A stretch of DNA of 64,000 nt from Rhyzopertha dominica (GCA_025024175.1 QCXZ01000001.1:1-64000), one strand, 5' to 3'. Positions 46,162 to 58,960 are shown, counted from the stretch's first letter. Translations and numbers: made by a program. The notes: generated by a model not told the origin, from the letters alone.

Positions 46162-47798
46162 AATATGACAGAAATTATAGCTTGCCGATTAAATATTCAA
46201 ACGCATTAAATCACTCCTACTTCCTAAACCGGAAGTCTGGGACCCCAACTTATATACATTTTCTGAATCAGCAAGTCGAGATCTATCTCTCTGAGTGTAT
46301 ATCAGATGTTTTGAAATTTTTGTAAAAATCGCCATTTTTTCTGACCAAAATGATGAAATTTTTGTCGATTTTCACAAAGTCTCCAAAAAACCTGAAAAAA
46401 TTCAGGCAGATAGATCTCGATGTGCTTATTCAGAAAGTCTATATTAACTTGGGGTCTCAGACTTCCGGTTTAGGAAATATGACAGAAATTATAGCTTACC
46501 GATTAAATATTCAAACGTATGAAATCACTTCTATTTCCGAAACCGGAAGTCTGGGACCCCAACTTATATACATGTTCTGAATCAGCAAGTCGAGATCTAT
46601 CTCCCTGAGTTATTTCAGATGTTTTGAAATTTTTGCAAAAATCGCCATTTTTTTTGACCAAAATGATGAATTTTTGTCGATTTTCACAAAGTCTCCAAAA
46701 AACCTAAAATAATTCAGGCAGAGAGACCTCGACCTGCTGATTCAGAAAGTCTATATTAACTTGGGGACCCAAGACTTCCGGTTTAGGAAATATGACAGAT
46801 ATTATAGCTTGCCGATTAAATATTCAAACGTATTAAATCACTCCTATTTCCTANACCGGAAGTCTGGGACCCCAACTTATATACATTTTCTGAATCAGCA
46901 AGTCGAGATCTATCTCCCTGAGTTATATCAGATGTTTTGAAATTTTTGCAAAAATCGCCATTTTTTCTGACCAAAATGATGAAATTTTTGTCGATTTTCA
47001 CAAAGTCTCCAAAAAATCTGAAATAATTCAGGCAGATAGATCTCGACGTGCTTATTCAGAAAGTCTATATTAACTTGGGGTCCCAGACTTCCGGTTTAGG
47101 AAATATGACAGATATTATAGCTTACCGATTAAATATTCAAACGTATGAAATCACTTCTATTTCCTAAACCGGAAGTCTGGGACCCCAACTTATATACATT
47201 TTCTGAATCAGCAAGTCGAGATCTATCTCCCTGAGTTATATCAGATGTTTTGAAATTTTTGCAAAAATCGCCATTTTTTCTGACCAAAATGATGAAATTT
47301 TTGTCGATTTTCACAAAGTCTCCAAAAAACCTGAAATAATTCAGGCAGATAGATCTCGACGTGCTGATTCAGAAAGTCTATATTAACTTGGGGTCCCAGA
47401 CTTCCGGTTTAGGAAATATGACAGATATTATAGCTTGCCGATTAAATATTCAAACGTATTAAATCACTCCTATTTCCTAAACCGGAAGTCTGGGACCCCA
47501 ACTTATATACATTTTCTGAATCAGCAAGTCGAGATCTATCTCCCTGAGTTATATCAGATGTTTTGAAATTTTTGCAAAAATCGCCATTTTTTCTGACCAA
47601 AATGATGAAATTTTTGTCGATTTTCACAAAGTCTCCAAAAAACCTGAAATAATTCAGGGGGACAGATCTCGACGTGCTGATTCAGAAAGTCTATATTAAC
47701 TTGGGGTCCCAGACTTCCGGTTTAGGAAATATGACAGATATTATAGCTTGCCGATTAAATATTCAAACGTATTAAATCACTCCTATTTCCTAAACCGG
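46162..47798. repeat. 313-bp satellite array 2, about 5.2 monomers
   Basis: Same monomer, same orientation and same right junction (ccgg|aattttg into PLE-2 RT) as the large array. Monomers resemble the right-hand variants of array 1 (agttatatc, gcttgccg). One N near 46853. Confidence 0.93.
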
Positions 47799-48319
47799 AA
47801 TTTTGATTTAAAACAAATTCATTTAAAGAAACCAAATTATTTTTTTAAACACAGGTAAGTTACAATTTAACGGCAGATTATTCAATATTTCAAGACAATC
47901 TTTTGGAGGTATCCAAGGAAATAAATAATTGACATCGAAAGATACAAGTAAAGAGTTCTGGGGAATTTCGAAATTCTTAAGTTTATTGGTCAAGTCAATT
48001 GAATTTTTAATAACAAAAGAATTTTCGATTTTAACAAACAACAGGTCTAATAGGACAGTTAAAAGATACACGAAGGTGTATTTTCATCCAAAGATGATCA
48101 GGCAAATTTAATACGACGTATGATTTACGAGGCGTGAAAAATAATTTTACATTGACAATTGAAGAATTACACAAGAAAATTAAAACTAAGCTTAAGGGTT
48201 TACGTATATTTTTTTAAGAAAAATGGTGTTTCATTATAAAAAATAAACGTATGCTATCTAACGACTCTACATTGTGCCTTTCAAAAAACTATTTCGAGCG
48301 AATTTCTATTTCGACCTAC
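47799..48319 (-). pseudogene. PLE-2 RT N-terminal fragment
   Basis: Motif A region with open frame 47823-48071. Same left junction with satellite as at 32983, longer on the right. Confidence 0.75.
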
Positions 48320-48483
48320 GTGCTTGGGTTGAGTACATAACAGAAAATGTTCATGCGAGATGAAATCGACAATTCCTGCTAGCGAAAATTTCGATCGCGC
48401 GTATACCATCAAGTATAAAAAAACATCGCTTACAATGCAGTGTGGCATCCACCATCAGTTCACATACGTCACAAACACTCAAA
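48320..48483. repeat. Module U fragment
   Basis: Short start of module U, cut at about 48483 and joined to the right arm of the 387-bp MITE. Confidence 0.55.
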
Positions 48484-48572
48484 ATGTAGGAGTTGCAATC
48501 TACTAATTAATAAATAAATTAATGAAAGTGATGCTTGTTTAAATTAATATACAAGTACCTACATAACACGTT
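48484..48572. mobile_element. Right arm of the 387-bp MITE (truncated)
   Basis: Matches about 40550-40641, including the terminal taacac and the gtttt target copy; the left part is absent. The duplication breakpoint therefore lies inside the MITE. Confidence 0.75.
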
Positions 48573-49075
48573 TTATTTTAAATGAGTCTAGTCCCGTATT
48601 TCTTAGTTTTACTGTTAGTGAGTTGTAGATCTTTTATATTCTGTATGAAAAGCTGCGAATAAAAAATATGATTACGTTTTGGTAGAGTAATAGCGTCTTT
48701 GCATCTAATATTTATATTATGGATATCTGTCCTTTTTGGTTATTACAGATGTATATCTGTGTCCTAACAGAGAGCCCTGAGGGACACCACACTACCACCG
48801 TAAGCAGAGGAATTGCTATCTAAATTAACAGACTGAAGTCTATTATATAAATAAAGCTGCTTGCCCAATAACAATATGTTCCAAAATAGCGTAAAGTATC
48901 TGATAATTAACAACATCGAATGCTCTTGAAAAGTCTACTTTTGAAAGAATTGGTAAAATGTTAATTGGCCTGGTGTCCGTCCTTAAGCTCTGTGGAAACG
49001 GGTAGTTTGGCTTCCGGCCTGACAGCAGAAATCTTCCACGCATCAGGAAATATAATATATAATCAACACATTATA
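48565..49075 (-). pseudogene. Jockey-like non-LTR RT fragment, copy 2
   Basis: More complete than copy 1. It keeps AWKISAVRPEAK and TRPINILPILSK (RT motif 1 region, about 48945-49045), SKVDFSRAFDVVNYQIL and, lower down, the GVPQGSLLG equivalent. These are classical jockey/R1-type RT blocks. Stops and deletions make it non-functional. Confidence 0.72.
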
Positions 49076-49234
49076 TCATTAACGAAACTCGAATTGCCAA
49101 CTCAACAACATTGGGATTTATTGTTAATTTCACTCATTATTAAAAACCTTGATCGTGCCATTAAAACTTGCTTTAAAAGTATGTTTGTGGAAGAAGCTAC
49201 TTATGTAGACGGCAATAGTGATTTACAAACATAA
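49075..49234 (+). pseudogene. Possible BEL/Pao gag-like (DUF1759-like) fragment
   Basis: The open tail LTKLELPTQQHWDLLLISL, IIKNLD ... SMFVEEATYVDGNSDLQT resembles the gag/DUF1759 helix pattern of BEL/Pao elements. It is too short for certainty. The copy at 58975-59122 lacks a few codons. Confidence 0.3.
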
Positions 49235-50085
49235 ATAACTAGGTCAGATCAGTGTCACATGGAATACATTTATACGTAAATAAATGAATTAAATAGTGAC
49301 AAAAAAATATGCAGTGTAGAAACCTCCTACGTAGTTCTTGTTTATTATGGTGGTACAGATAAAAAGTACTGAATTATGTTTTAAAACTTCTGTGCTGGTA
49401 TTTAGATTTTGGATATCCAACATAACGAAAATATTGAAAGTATTTAGCTATGTGAGCAAGCTAACTACAATACTAAAAATCCCATGCCGTATAAGCGAAA
49501 CAACCAGTTTTAGATAATTTAACCGTTTGACGACCGCTGGCGTATGAAAAAAAACAGCACCGCGTCGTAGCGTTTTTACCTCCGCATCCATGCAAGTTTT
49601 TTTACCGTGTTTTGAATTGGACGAAGCATTTATCGTACAAAACTTAATTAAACCATCCTATTTAAACGAATTTCGAAACTACAATCACATAAACGCAACG
49701 AACAAGTGCGTAATTTACCTATACAAGGTGTTTCAACGCGATTCCTACGCGATAAAAAGTAATAACTAAACTCACCGGTATATCTTCCCGTGCGAACCCG
49801 ATAAGGTGGCCAAAACTAGATTAGTCGAAGCACCACGTCACTAAATCACTACGAAACGGTCCGTTTCACTCCGCGGTCCGAATTTTCCACCCAATTTTTG
49901 TGAAAATTTGGGAACCTGACCGCTCACGCCGAGCTTTCCAAGACTACTGACGCTTAGCCGTGTGACTGATTTCTCGGCGTTTTCCATGGCCACCTTGGTA
50001 TTCAAAAAAGCCGTATTTACATTGCGCACGTCCAATTTTCGAAAATTTTCGGGGTTTTGAGACTGAAGTGGGCCCTTTCGTTAAG
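49235..50085. repeat. AT-rich link and module V, copy 2
   Basis: 49235-49455 is a link shared with 59123-59335 and deleted in copy 1. The rest is module V, near identical to 41033-41640. Confidence 0.5.
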
Positions 50086-50269
50086 AAAAAAGAGATGTAT
50101 TTACGCCTGATGTATTTCATACGCTGAAGATAGTAGAATTAGATTATATTTATACACAAAACTTTACAGCTAAATCTTTCGTGCATGGTGTGAATATAGG
50201 TAATTTCTGTTCTTCAAAACTTTGTTGTCGAATAAAACTTACAAGTTGAATGATAAGAATATTGCCAAA

Positions 50270-50583
50270 ATCTGCTTTGTATAATGGAAGATTTAAAAGT
50301 CTATGAAATAAACTATACCTATTGNATCTGCAAGAATCTACCAATCACAAAGAAAAATGAAGCNAAGCTCTTCAGAAAAACAACAAAATCTATTCCGAAA
50401 ACTTGCAAAATCAGCAATCTAATGGCATCATCTACGAGACAACCGATGGTTATTCACTATTTCCAACCAACAATCGATTACCATCATATGCAAGAACAGT
50501 CAAGCTGAAGAAATCACCATTTCCAAAATCGGGATTCTACAACGCGAAGCAAATTACAAGGCCTACACCAAGAACATCATGCT
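50270..50583 (+). pseudogene. Env-like fragment, truncated copy 2
   Basis: Duplicate of 41830-42141, with two N bases (50325, 50364). Ends at the same PLE-1 junction. Confidence 0.35.
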
Positions 50584-50630
50584 AGAAAAACATATGCGCG
50601 ATGATTTTTAGAAGATTACTTTTTATTAAT

Positions 50631-51598
50631 ATTAATAAGAACTTTCCATAANTTAAACATAAAAGTAGCTATAAGAAATTTTTAAAAAGGTTCAAGTTTC
50701 TTTACAAAATTAATATCCAAAATTCTATTAACATTTCAATTGGGGGTTGTTTATTGTTTAGAATGTGATACATGTGAGGACAAGTATATTGGCCAGACCT
50801 CACAATGGCTATCTAGTAGATTAACACTACACAAAAGTGGTATAAACACAAAAAGTATAAGATGTGCTCTAGCAGAACATGTATTAAACAACAACCATAA
50901 CATAAATTGGGATAGTGTCAAAATTTTAGAAAAAGAGCGAAATACTAATGAAAGACTAATTTTGGAGATGTACCAAATTAATAAGACTAATAACGTTATT
51001 AGTAAAAAATCGGATACACAAAATTTAAGTAATATATACACATATTTGTTATCGACAGAAATTTTACAAAATTAATAAGTCCTAAATTCAAGTAGTTATT
51101 GGCGATTTCTTTTAAAATCTTTTGAAATTGAAATCCATTGTACCATAAACCTTCAGGAAGTATTGCTGCAATTTTGACATTAACATACGAGAAACTTTTA
51201 ATAATATACCTAAATAATAAAAAGTTTAGGCATTGAAATTTGAAATTAAAATAAAAGTGGTTTGTGAATCTGACTAGTGGCTGCGACATATATGTCACAT
51301 TATTTGTTATCCTCATTATGTTGTATGTAAAATTTCTGGATTGTGTTGTATGTGTAATCCATTTAGCATATACTGGTAAAAATTTTCAAAGATTCCTTTC
51401 CCTAATATAGCTGCCTATTGAAAACTCAGATTAGTAAGTAACATGTTGTTGTTCCACTTCTTGTAAACTTAATGTAAACTGGATTGTTGTTGTAGTAAGG
51501 CCTGAAGAAGATTGTAATGAAGCACTTGAAAGCTTGGCCAAAATAAAAATTACACATTGATCCTTACAACCAGGTCGAATTCCCCCAAGATATTTCAG
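50631..51598 (+). mobile_element. PLE-1 mini unit 9, left arm missing
   Basis: Duplicate of unit 7, with the cleanest endonuclease frame. The right arm has a hammerhead-like core at about 51500-51539, with the stem I strand altered (aggcc). Confidence 0.74.
50740..51075 (+). CDS. GIY-YIG endonuclease segment, 111 codons (PLE-1 unit 9)
   Basis: Best preserved GIY-YIG segment in the window: GVVYCLECDTCEDKYIGQTS, WLSSRLTLHKSG, CALAEHVLNNNHNINW, ILEKERNTNERLILEMYQI and a C-terminal tail ending TYLLSTEILQN. The GIY and YIG strands, CX2C zinc pair, arginine, histidines and the glutamate in EMYQI are all present, so the catalytic domain could fold. It belongs to the Penelope-like GIY-YIG group by sequence. 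There is no RT upstream; expression is unsupported. Confidence 0.65.
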   Translation: MGVVYCLECDTCEDKYIGQTSQWLSSRLTLHKSGINTKSIRCALAEHVLNNNHNINWDSVKILEKERNTNERLILEMYQINKTNNVISKKSDTQNLSNIYTYLLSTEILQN

Positions 51599-52179
51599 TA
51601 TTAAATACAAATTTTAATATAGGAAGTGTGGAATCCCAAGTCACATAAACTTTCTGAATCAGCACGTCGAGATCTACCTGCCTGAATTATTTTTGGAAAC
51701 TTTTGTGTAAATCAGCAAAAATTTCATTCATTATTTTGGTCAGAAAAAGTGGCCATTTTTGCAAAATCTATGAAGCATCTGATATACCTAACTCAGGGTG
51801 ATAGATTTTGATGTGCCGATTCATAAAATGTATACGACTTGGTGTCCCAGACTTCCGGTTTGGGAAATATGACAGAAATTATAGTTTGCCGATAAATATT
51901 CGATCACATTCCCCGGTAGCAATGTTGGGTGAATCTACAAAGTGTTAACGTTTTTCTTTATATAAGTTGAATACAGTTTATATATATAAGTATCACATTA
52001 ATAAATAATTTGATTTGATATTTAATTTGAGACCAATATTTTTTTTCATGTGTTTCTAATATTGAACCGCCAATATTTAGCCAATGAGAGTTACATATTT
52101 TATATTGGTTGTATATTAGTTATACATATAGGTTTTACTGAATGAAATTGTTTGTGGTCGTTTACTTGTCAATATTAAG
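51599..52179. repeat. PLE-1 spacer with satellite-related half monomer
   Basis: Same block order as 12018-12612, with a very short TA run near 51980. Confidence 0.7.
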
Positions 52180-53272
52180 CTGAAATATCTTGGGGGAATT
52201 CGGCCTGGTGGTAAAGATCAATGTGTACTTTTTATTTTGGCCAAGCTTTCAAATGATTTATTACAATCTTCTTCAGGGCTTACTACAACAACAATCCAAT
52301 ATTACAGGATTAACAAAAAACTTAATAAGAACTTTCTCTAAATTAAACACAAAAGTAGCCATAAGAAATTTTTCAAAAGGTTAAGTTTTTTTACAAAATT
52401 AAAATCCAAAATTCTATTAAAATTTCAATCGGGGGTTGTTTATTTTTAAGAATGTGATACACGTGAGGAAAAGTTTATTGGCCAGATCTCACAATTGCTA
52501 TCTAGTAGTTTAGCACCACACAAAAGTGATATAAACACAAAAAGTATAAGATGTGCTCTAGCAGAACATGTATTAAACAACAACCATAACATAAATTGGG
52601 ATAGTGTCAAAATTTTAGAAAAAGAGCGAAATACTAATAAAATAACTAATTTTGGAGATGTACCAAATTAATAAGACTAATAACGTTATTAATAAAAAAT
52701 CGGATACACAAAATTTAAGTAATATATACACATATTTGTTATCGACAGAAATTTTACAAAATTAATAAATCCTAAATTCAAGTAGTTATTGGCTATTTCT
52801 TTTAAAATCTTTTGAAATTGAAATCCATTGTACCATAAACCTTCAGGAAGTATTGCTGCAATTTTGACATTAACATATGAGAAACTTTTAATAATATACC
52901 TAAATAATAAAAAGTTTAGGCACTGAAATTTGAAATTAAAATAAAAGTGGTTTGTGAATCTGACTAGTGGCTGCGACATATATGTCACATTATTTGTTAT
53001 CCTCATTATGTTGTATGTAAAATTTCTTGATTGTGTTATATGTGTAATACATTTAGCATATACTGGTAAAAATTTTCGAAGATAAATTTCCCTAATACAG
53101 CTGCCTATTGAAAACTCAGGTTAGTAAGTAACATGTTGTTGTTCCACTTCTTGTACTCTTAATGTAAACTGGATTATTGTTGTAGTAAGCCCTGAAGAAG
53201 ATTGTAATAAATCAATTGAAAGCTTGGCCAAAATAAAAAGTACACATTGATCTTTACCACCAGGTTGAATTC
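52180..53272 (+). mobile_element. PLE-1 mini unit 10 with broken endonuclease
   Basis: Both arms present. The endonuclease (about 52420-52690) has frameshifts before and after the LAEHVLNNNHN block. The right arm carries a hammerhead-like core at 53189-53229. Position and flanks match units 4 and 6 beside tweek fragments. Confidence 0.75.
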
Positions 53273-54240
53273 TTTTGTGGTGCCGATTTATAAAATGTAT
53301 ACAACTTGGGGTCCCAGACTTCTGCGGTTTAGGAAATATGACAGAAATTATAGTTTGCCGATAAAGATTCGAATGCATTAAATCGCTCCGATTTCTTAAA
53401 ACAAAAATCTTATGAAAAGCACTCACCCGGCCAAATACTGCATCATGCAGTCTTACCCCCTACGATAAGACTTCCTGTAACAAAAGAGAACGACTGTTGA
53501 GAAATTATATATACGAAGCCAGTTTTTTTTTGTTGTAAAATCCAGGAAATTATCTAGGCACTACAAGTTAATAATAAATAATTCAGACTGAAACTTACAG
53601 TATTTGGCCACATGACGTAGCTCTAATCCTCTATTGTCCCTCGGTGCACCGGAAATAAAAGTCCAGCACTATTTATTTTAATCGAGTGAATTAGTTAAAT
53701 TTATAGCCACACGCGATACTTGAATCACTAACGTTTATGAACTAGCAACAAAAAAATGCCCCGCACTAACGGACACGAAACGTAAACTAAACTTCTCATT
53801 TTTAAAGCGAACAGCATCTGCTGATTACACTACCGACCTAACAACGCGAACAGACCCCGTAGTCTGTTACCGAAACCGATTAAGCTGGAAGAAAAATATT
53901 TTAGTTACTTGCAAAAATATTCATAGAAAAGATGATACATGCCTGCATATAAAAACCCCCCCTCCCTTTACAAATCAAATTCCCTGATTGAAATGATTTT
54001 GAAAATAATAAAATGCTTTACACATTTGGAATGCCCAAGTAAGAATAGAAAATTATAACTAGCACTCACCCGGCCAAATACTGCATCATGCAGTCTTACC
54101 CCCTACGATAAGACTTCCTGTAACAAAAGAGAACGGCTGTTGAGAAATTATATATATGAAGCTAGTTTTTTTTGTTGCAAAATCTAAGAAATTATCTAGG
54201 CACTACAAGTTAATAATAAATAATTCAGACTGAAACTTAC
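53273..54240. other. Tweek-flanking sequence, copy 3
   Basis: Near-identical to 35020-35987. No gene recognised. Confidence 0.65.
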
Positions 54241-56074
54241 AGTATTTGGCCACAAATTGTAGCTCTAATCCTCTTGTCCCTCGGTACACCTCTTGCTGTC
54301 CGATAACGGGGACCATTGCGCCTCTTTGAGGGCGGACTTCTTGCCGCCGTACGGATGGAATATGTACACCGACCGTCGTATTTGGCGTACCGTCCTCGAA
54401 TTCGCTGAAAACAAAACAAAAAGTGTACGATTCGCACTTTTCCAAATGCCCAATGTTCACCTGTGCAACAGCTCGTCTTCGGCCCTTTTCGAGCTGAAAA
54501 CTATGTCCAGCAACGGCAGCTGCAACATACACTCCACTCGAGACACCGGGAGGCAGCTGAAGCTGAACCTGAACGTGCTGAGCTGCATGTGGAAATAGAC
54601 GACTACGTCTACCGGAAAACTGCCATAGACGTAGTTGCCTTGGTCGGATTGCAGGAACGAAGTGACGTCTGAAAAAGGCCAGTTCATTCTTCCGTTAAAA
54701 AATTCCTTAATCGTTTATAACTTTATTCTATTACTTTACTGTAGTAGTTCAAATTTTGAATAACCGCCTAACAATTTAAAAATTATTACTGGTAGTGGAA
54801 ACTCCATAAAAAAATTAAAAAGATGTATAATTCATCAGTCATTACTATAATTCAGAGACTGCGGAAATTTAACTTACTATATTTACCAATGTAACTCTTC
54901 TTTATATATTTTTTTCTTGTTATTTATAATTTACAATTTTGCTGTTTGCATATGGATAGCGTCTTTTTGTTAATTATTTACTTTCATTAATTGTAGTTTT
55001 TTTTTTTAGGGCATAATAAGTAAGTTTGGTGGTTATGTCGCGCCCACCTGTAGTTAGGAGTTACATTTATTTTGGAAACTGTTTATATATATAGAACAAA
55101 TAATTATCGGTTATTCCATACATTATGGAAAAAGATAAAAAATGTAAAAACTGAAGATAATAATACCTACAATAACGGCCACATGGAGGAGAGAGATTCG
55201 CTTTACGACTTCAAGAATACACGTTTTTAAATGTTCCAAAGATACTCAATTATTGGCTTACAGTTTTGAAANAAATACAGAAAGGAGTTACAAGTTTGTA
55301 CCCTTGACAAACATGATTTGGATAATGAACAAAAATAGCTTTGAACTAATGATGTATATGAAAATTCAATTAAATTTACTCTTTTGATCACCTAAAAAAT
55401 ATTCTCACAGCCCGTACAACTACTACAGTTTAGCTGAATGTATACTTAATTGAAATAATATTATGGAAGCTGGCTCTAACGATATGTGACAGATTTTATT
55501 TTGAACGGTACGTTTCCAAGTCCCAGAAGAAAATGAAAAGGCTCAAAAAAAACACAGTTTCGCTTACCTTCTGACATCCTTGTACACCATGGTTTCCAAC
55601 TCGTGCAATCTCTTCAGAGTTCCAGTTCGATAGTGCCGTGCGAAGCTCCCATAGACTTCAGATCGTTAATCATCTCGGCCTGTTCGTTCATCTCCTGCTC
55701 GATCAACTTGTACCTCTTCTTGTTGTCGAATGACAGATCGAACATGAACGCCGGTAGTGTGCTCCTCTGCGAAGCCCTGCTACCATCATTGACGGGTGTG
55801 TCTGCGGCGCCCGTCAACATTGTCAGCGTGTATCCTAAAGCGGACAACTGCTTTCCGACATTCGTATCCAAGTGAATATACCTGAAATATTGGTATTCTC
55901 CTCGGACCCCAGGTGTTTGGCGGCAGGGGATTCAGGAGTTGATCCCAGTTGACTCATTATCTGTCCGAACTGGAACTTTTCACATACCTAACGCAGAAAC
56001 ATTCATTCATTCATTCATTCATGTTCGCATACCTGTTGCTTGTTTTTTGTCCAAACAAATCCTTACCTGTCTTC
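54241..56074 (-). pseudogene. tweek fragment, copy 3
   Basis: Exons at 54241-54668 and 55568-55987 and the truncated 11-base exon end at the PLE-2 junction (about 56074), as in copy 2. It lacks the same intermediate exon. A 10-base deletion near 55901 removes the aaggtaataa stretch and breaks the second exon further. Sequence is closest to copy 2. Confidence 0.8.
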
Positions 56075-56830
56075 TCGTAGATAGGTAAAGGGGAAGACTG
56101 ATTTCGTATAATTAATAAATCTAAAATGGAATTTGATTATTAATTTCTATTTCATAACTAAATTTTATAGAATCATGAAGAGGATTAATATATGTAAGAA
56201 AATTATTTAAGTCATTGTAATTTCTTGTAAAAAGGTACAAAACATCATCTACATAACGATGCCAAAATTTAATATGGGAAGAGCAAACGTTTTTGAAAAT
56301 ATCTTGTTCTTAATTATTCACAGAAAGTTCTGCTAAAAGTGGGCTAAGAGACGAACCCATTGCTAAACCTGAATTTTGTATGAAATATTTATTATCGAAA
56401 CAGAAAAACTTTTGATTTAAAACAAATTCATTTAAAGAAACCAAATTATTTTTTGAAACACAGGTAGGTTACAATTTAACGGCAGATTATTCAATATTTC
56501 AAGACAATCTTTTGGATTTATCCAAGGAAATAAATAATTGACATCGAAAGATACAAGTAAAGAGTTCTGGGGAATTTCGAAATTCTTAAGTTTATTGGTC
56601 AAGTCAATTGAATTTTTAATAACAAAAGAATTTTCGATTTTAACAACACAACAGGTCTAATAGGACAGTTAAAAGATACACCAAGGTGTATTTTCATCCA
56701 AAGATGATCAGGCAAATTTAATACGACGTATGATTTACGAGGCGTGAAAAATAATTTTACATTGACAATTGAAGAATTACACAAGAAAATTAAAACTAAG
56801 CTTAAGGGTTTACGTATATTTTTTTAAGAA
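56075..56830 (-). pseudogene. PLE-2 RT fragment, copy 3
   Basis: Counterpart of 37838-38620, with the motif A, GLAMG and YVDD regions in several frames. The open frame 56599-56784 lies upstream of motif A. Confidence 0.72.
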
Positions 56831-57890
56831 AAATGCTGTTTCATTATAAAAAAATACACGTATGCTATCTAACGACTCTACATTGTGCCTTTCAAAAGCC
56901 TATTTCGAGCAAATTTCTATTTCGACCTACGTGCTTGATTGTTTCAGAATTCACTTAAGTTATGAAATTCTTCGAAGCTTGGGTTGAGTACATAACAGAA
57001 AATGTTCATGCGAGATGAAATCGACAATTCCTGCTGGCGAAAATTTCGATCGCGCGTATACCATCAAGTATAAAAAAAATCGCTTACAATGCAGTGTGGC
57101 GTCCACCATCCACCATCAGTTTACATACGTCACAAACACTCAAAAGTCAATAATTTCGAAAACGAATCTTGAAAAACACCCCGTATTCACCGGCACATCC
57201 TCACGCGCAGTTATCATCGGCTATACTAATTCAATAAGCGACGCATTAAAAGCTACTTCACCCGGCCCGCAAATGGACTGGTCCTTTTTTTNCCCAATAA
57301 TTGCTCACGTACGCCAGGATACGCCGCAAAAAAAGTGCTCGCAAGAACGTAAACACTAGGAGTATTTCATTTATAGGAGAAAATTTAATAGAGGCCCGTT
57401 TTGGGTTTAAATTTTTGGAGACATGGTTTGTAAAGATTCCCGTTTTATCTTTTTTGAGCGATTAGTGCATACGTGGGTGATCCAAAAAGTCGCAGTGTAA
57501 TGAAAAGTATCAATTCTACATTCGGTTGATGCATTCTTTTACTGTAGACTATTTTACGATCAAAATAGTTAGTACGTGACTTGGCCGTTCTTTTATACAT
57601 CATAGAAATAACCGAATTCAAGCAAAAGATGCAAACAAGCTTATACCAATTTGGATAACTGTTTAGGGTCAAAGTCGGGACAAGGCGTAGGGTACAATAT
57701 CCTTTTAGACTATGTGCCTACCTAACTAGGAAACTATTGATTAATTATTTTTTTGCAGCTATTAACAATGCACTGAAACGTCATGCAGGGACTAAGGTCC
57801 TAATGTATCATGCTTCATGGCATACTGAAGCATTGATTATACCATGTGTGTACTATGTACACAGATTTTAGATTTGTCTATCTCCTTAGA
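56831..57890. repeat. Unclassified module U, copy 3
   Basis: Open frame 57015-57359 (+) matches 38782-39126. The candidate terminal exon is preserved at 57759-57871. One N near 57292. Confidence 0.5.
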
Positions 57891-58494
57891 GATCATCTAC
57901 TGACATTGCCATGCTAATGTCATTTCCAAATACTACATAACTTTATATTCTCTTTAAAGATTGATTGTTTGTATGAGGACGTACGTCCTCGAACTGTCTT
58001 TTTTTTTTATAAATACTGACTATGCTCAAAAAAGTATATTTATAAAATAATAATACTAATAACCATAATAATAATAATAATTCGTCCTTATTTGATCACT
58101 ACAATGATGTATTATGTACATTATATTGTATTATTGTATTGTATTTTATTGTATATTGTATTATTATGACTCTGAATAGCAGGATTCGTAGCAGGGCAAA
58201 ACGGCAAATTTTAGTGGCAAATGACATTTATGATTAGTGGCATCGCCCTTCTCTTCCACTCAACCGTAAAAATGAAAAGAAAAACAAATTTACAATTTTA
58301 CGCGTATATAACTGTGTATTAAGTTGTTATTGATGAGAGCCGTGGAGGTGAGAAACAATAAAAAACGAAAAAAAGCAGTTATCTCAACTTAGATGAACGA
58401 TGTATAGATGAAAAAAATATATACAAGAAGAATTAGTAAATGTCAATCAGAACTGTTCAGTTTTTTAAATAGATTATTGTAGTTTTATTTTAAA
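57891..58494. other. AT-rich link with ATA microsatellite; MITE empty site
   Basis: Counterpart of 39661-40641 without the 387-bp MITE (single gtttt near 58482). It carries about 33 extra bases near 57905 absent from copy 2. Confidence 0.65.
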
Positions 58495-58960
58495 CAAGTC
58501 TAGTCCCGTATTTCTTAGTTTTACTGGGAGTGAGTTGTAGATCTTTTATATTCTGTATGAAAAGCTGCGAATAAAAAATATGATTATGTTTTGGTACAGT
58601 AATAGTGTCTTTGCATCTAATGTTTATATTATGGATATCTGTCCTCTTTGGTTATTACAGATGTATATCTGTGTCCTAACAGAGCCCTGAGGGACACCAC
58701 ACTACCACCGTAAGCAGAGGAATTGCCATCTAAATTAACAGACTGAAGTCTATTATATAAATAACTTTTAAATAATTGTAAAGCTGCTTGNCAAATAACA
58801 ATATGTTCCAAAATANCGCAAAGTATCTGATAATTAACAGTATCGAATGCTCTTGAAAAATGTTAATGGGCCTGGTGTCCTTAAGCTCTGTGGAAACGGG
58901 TAGTTTGGCTTGCGGCCTAACAACAGAAATCTTCTATGCATCAGGAAATGTAATATACTA
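58495..58960 (-). pseudogene. Jockey-like non-LTR RT fragment, copy 3
   Basis: Retains LFKSYLYNRLQSVNLDGNSS (58750-58790 region), which is missing from the other copies, and the PQG-like block. The motif A part is partly deleted. N bases at 58791 and 58816. Confidence 0.7.
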
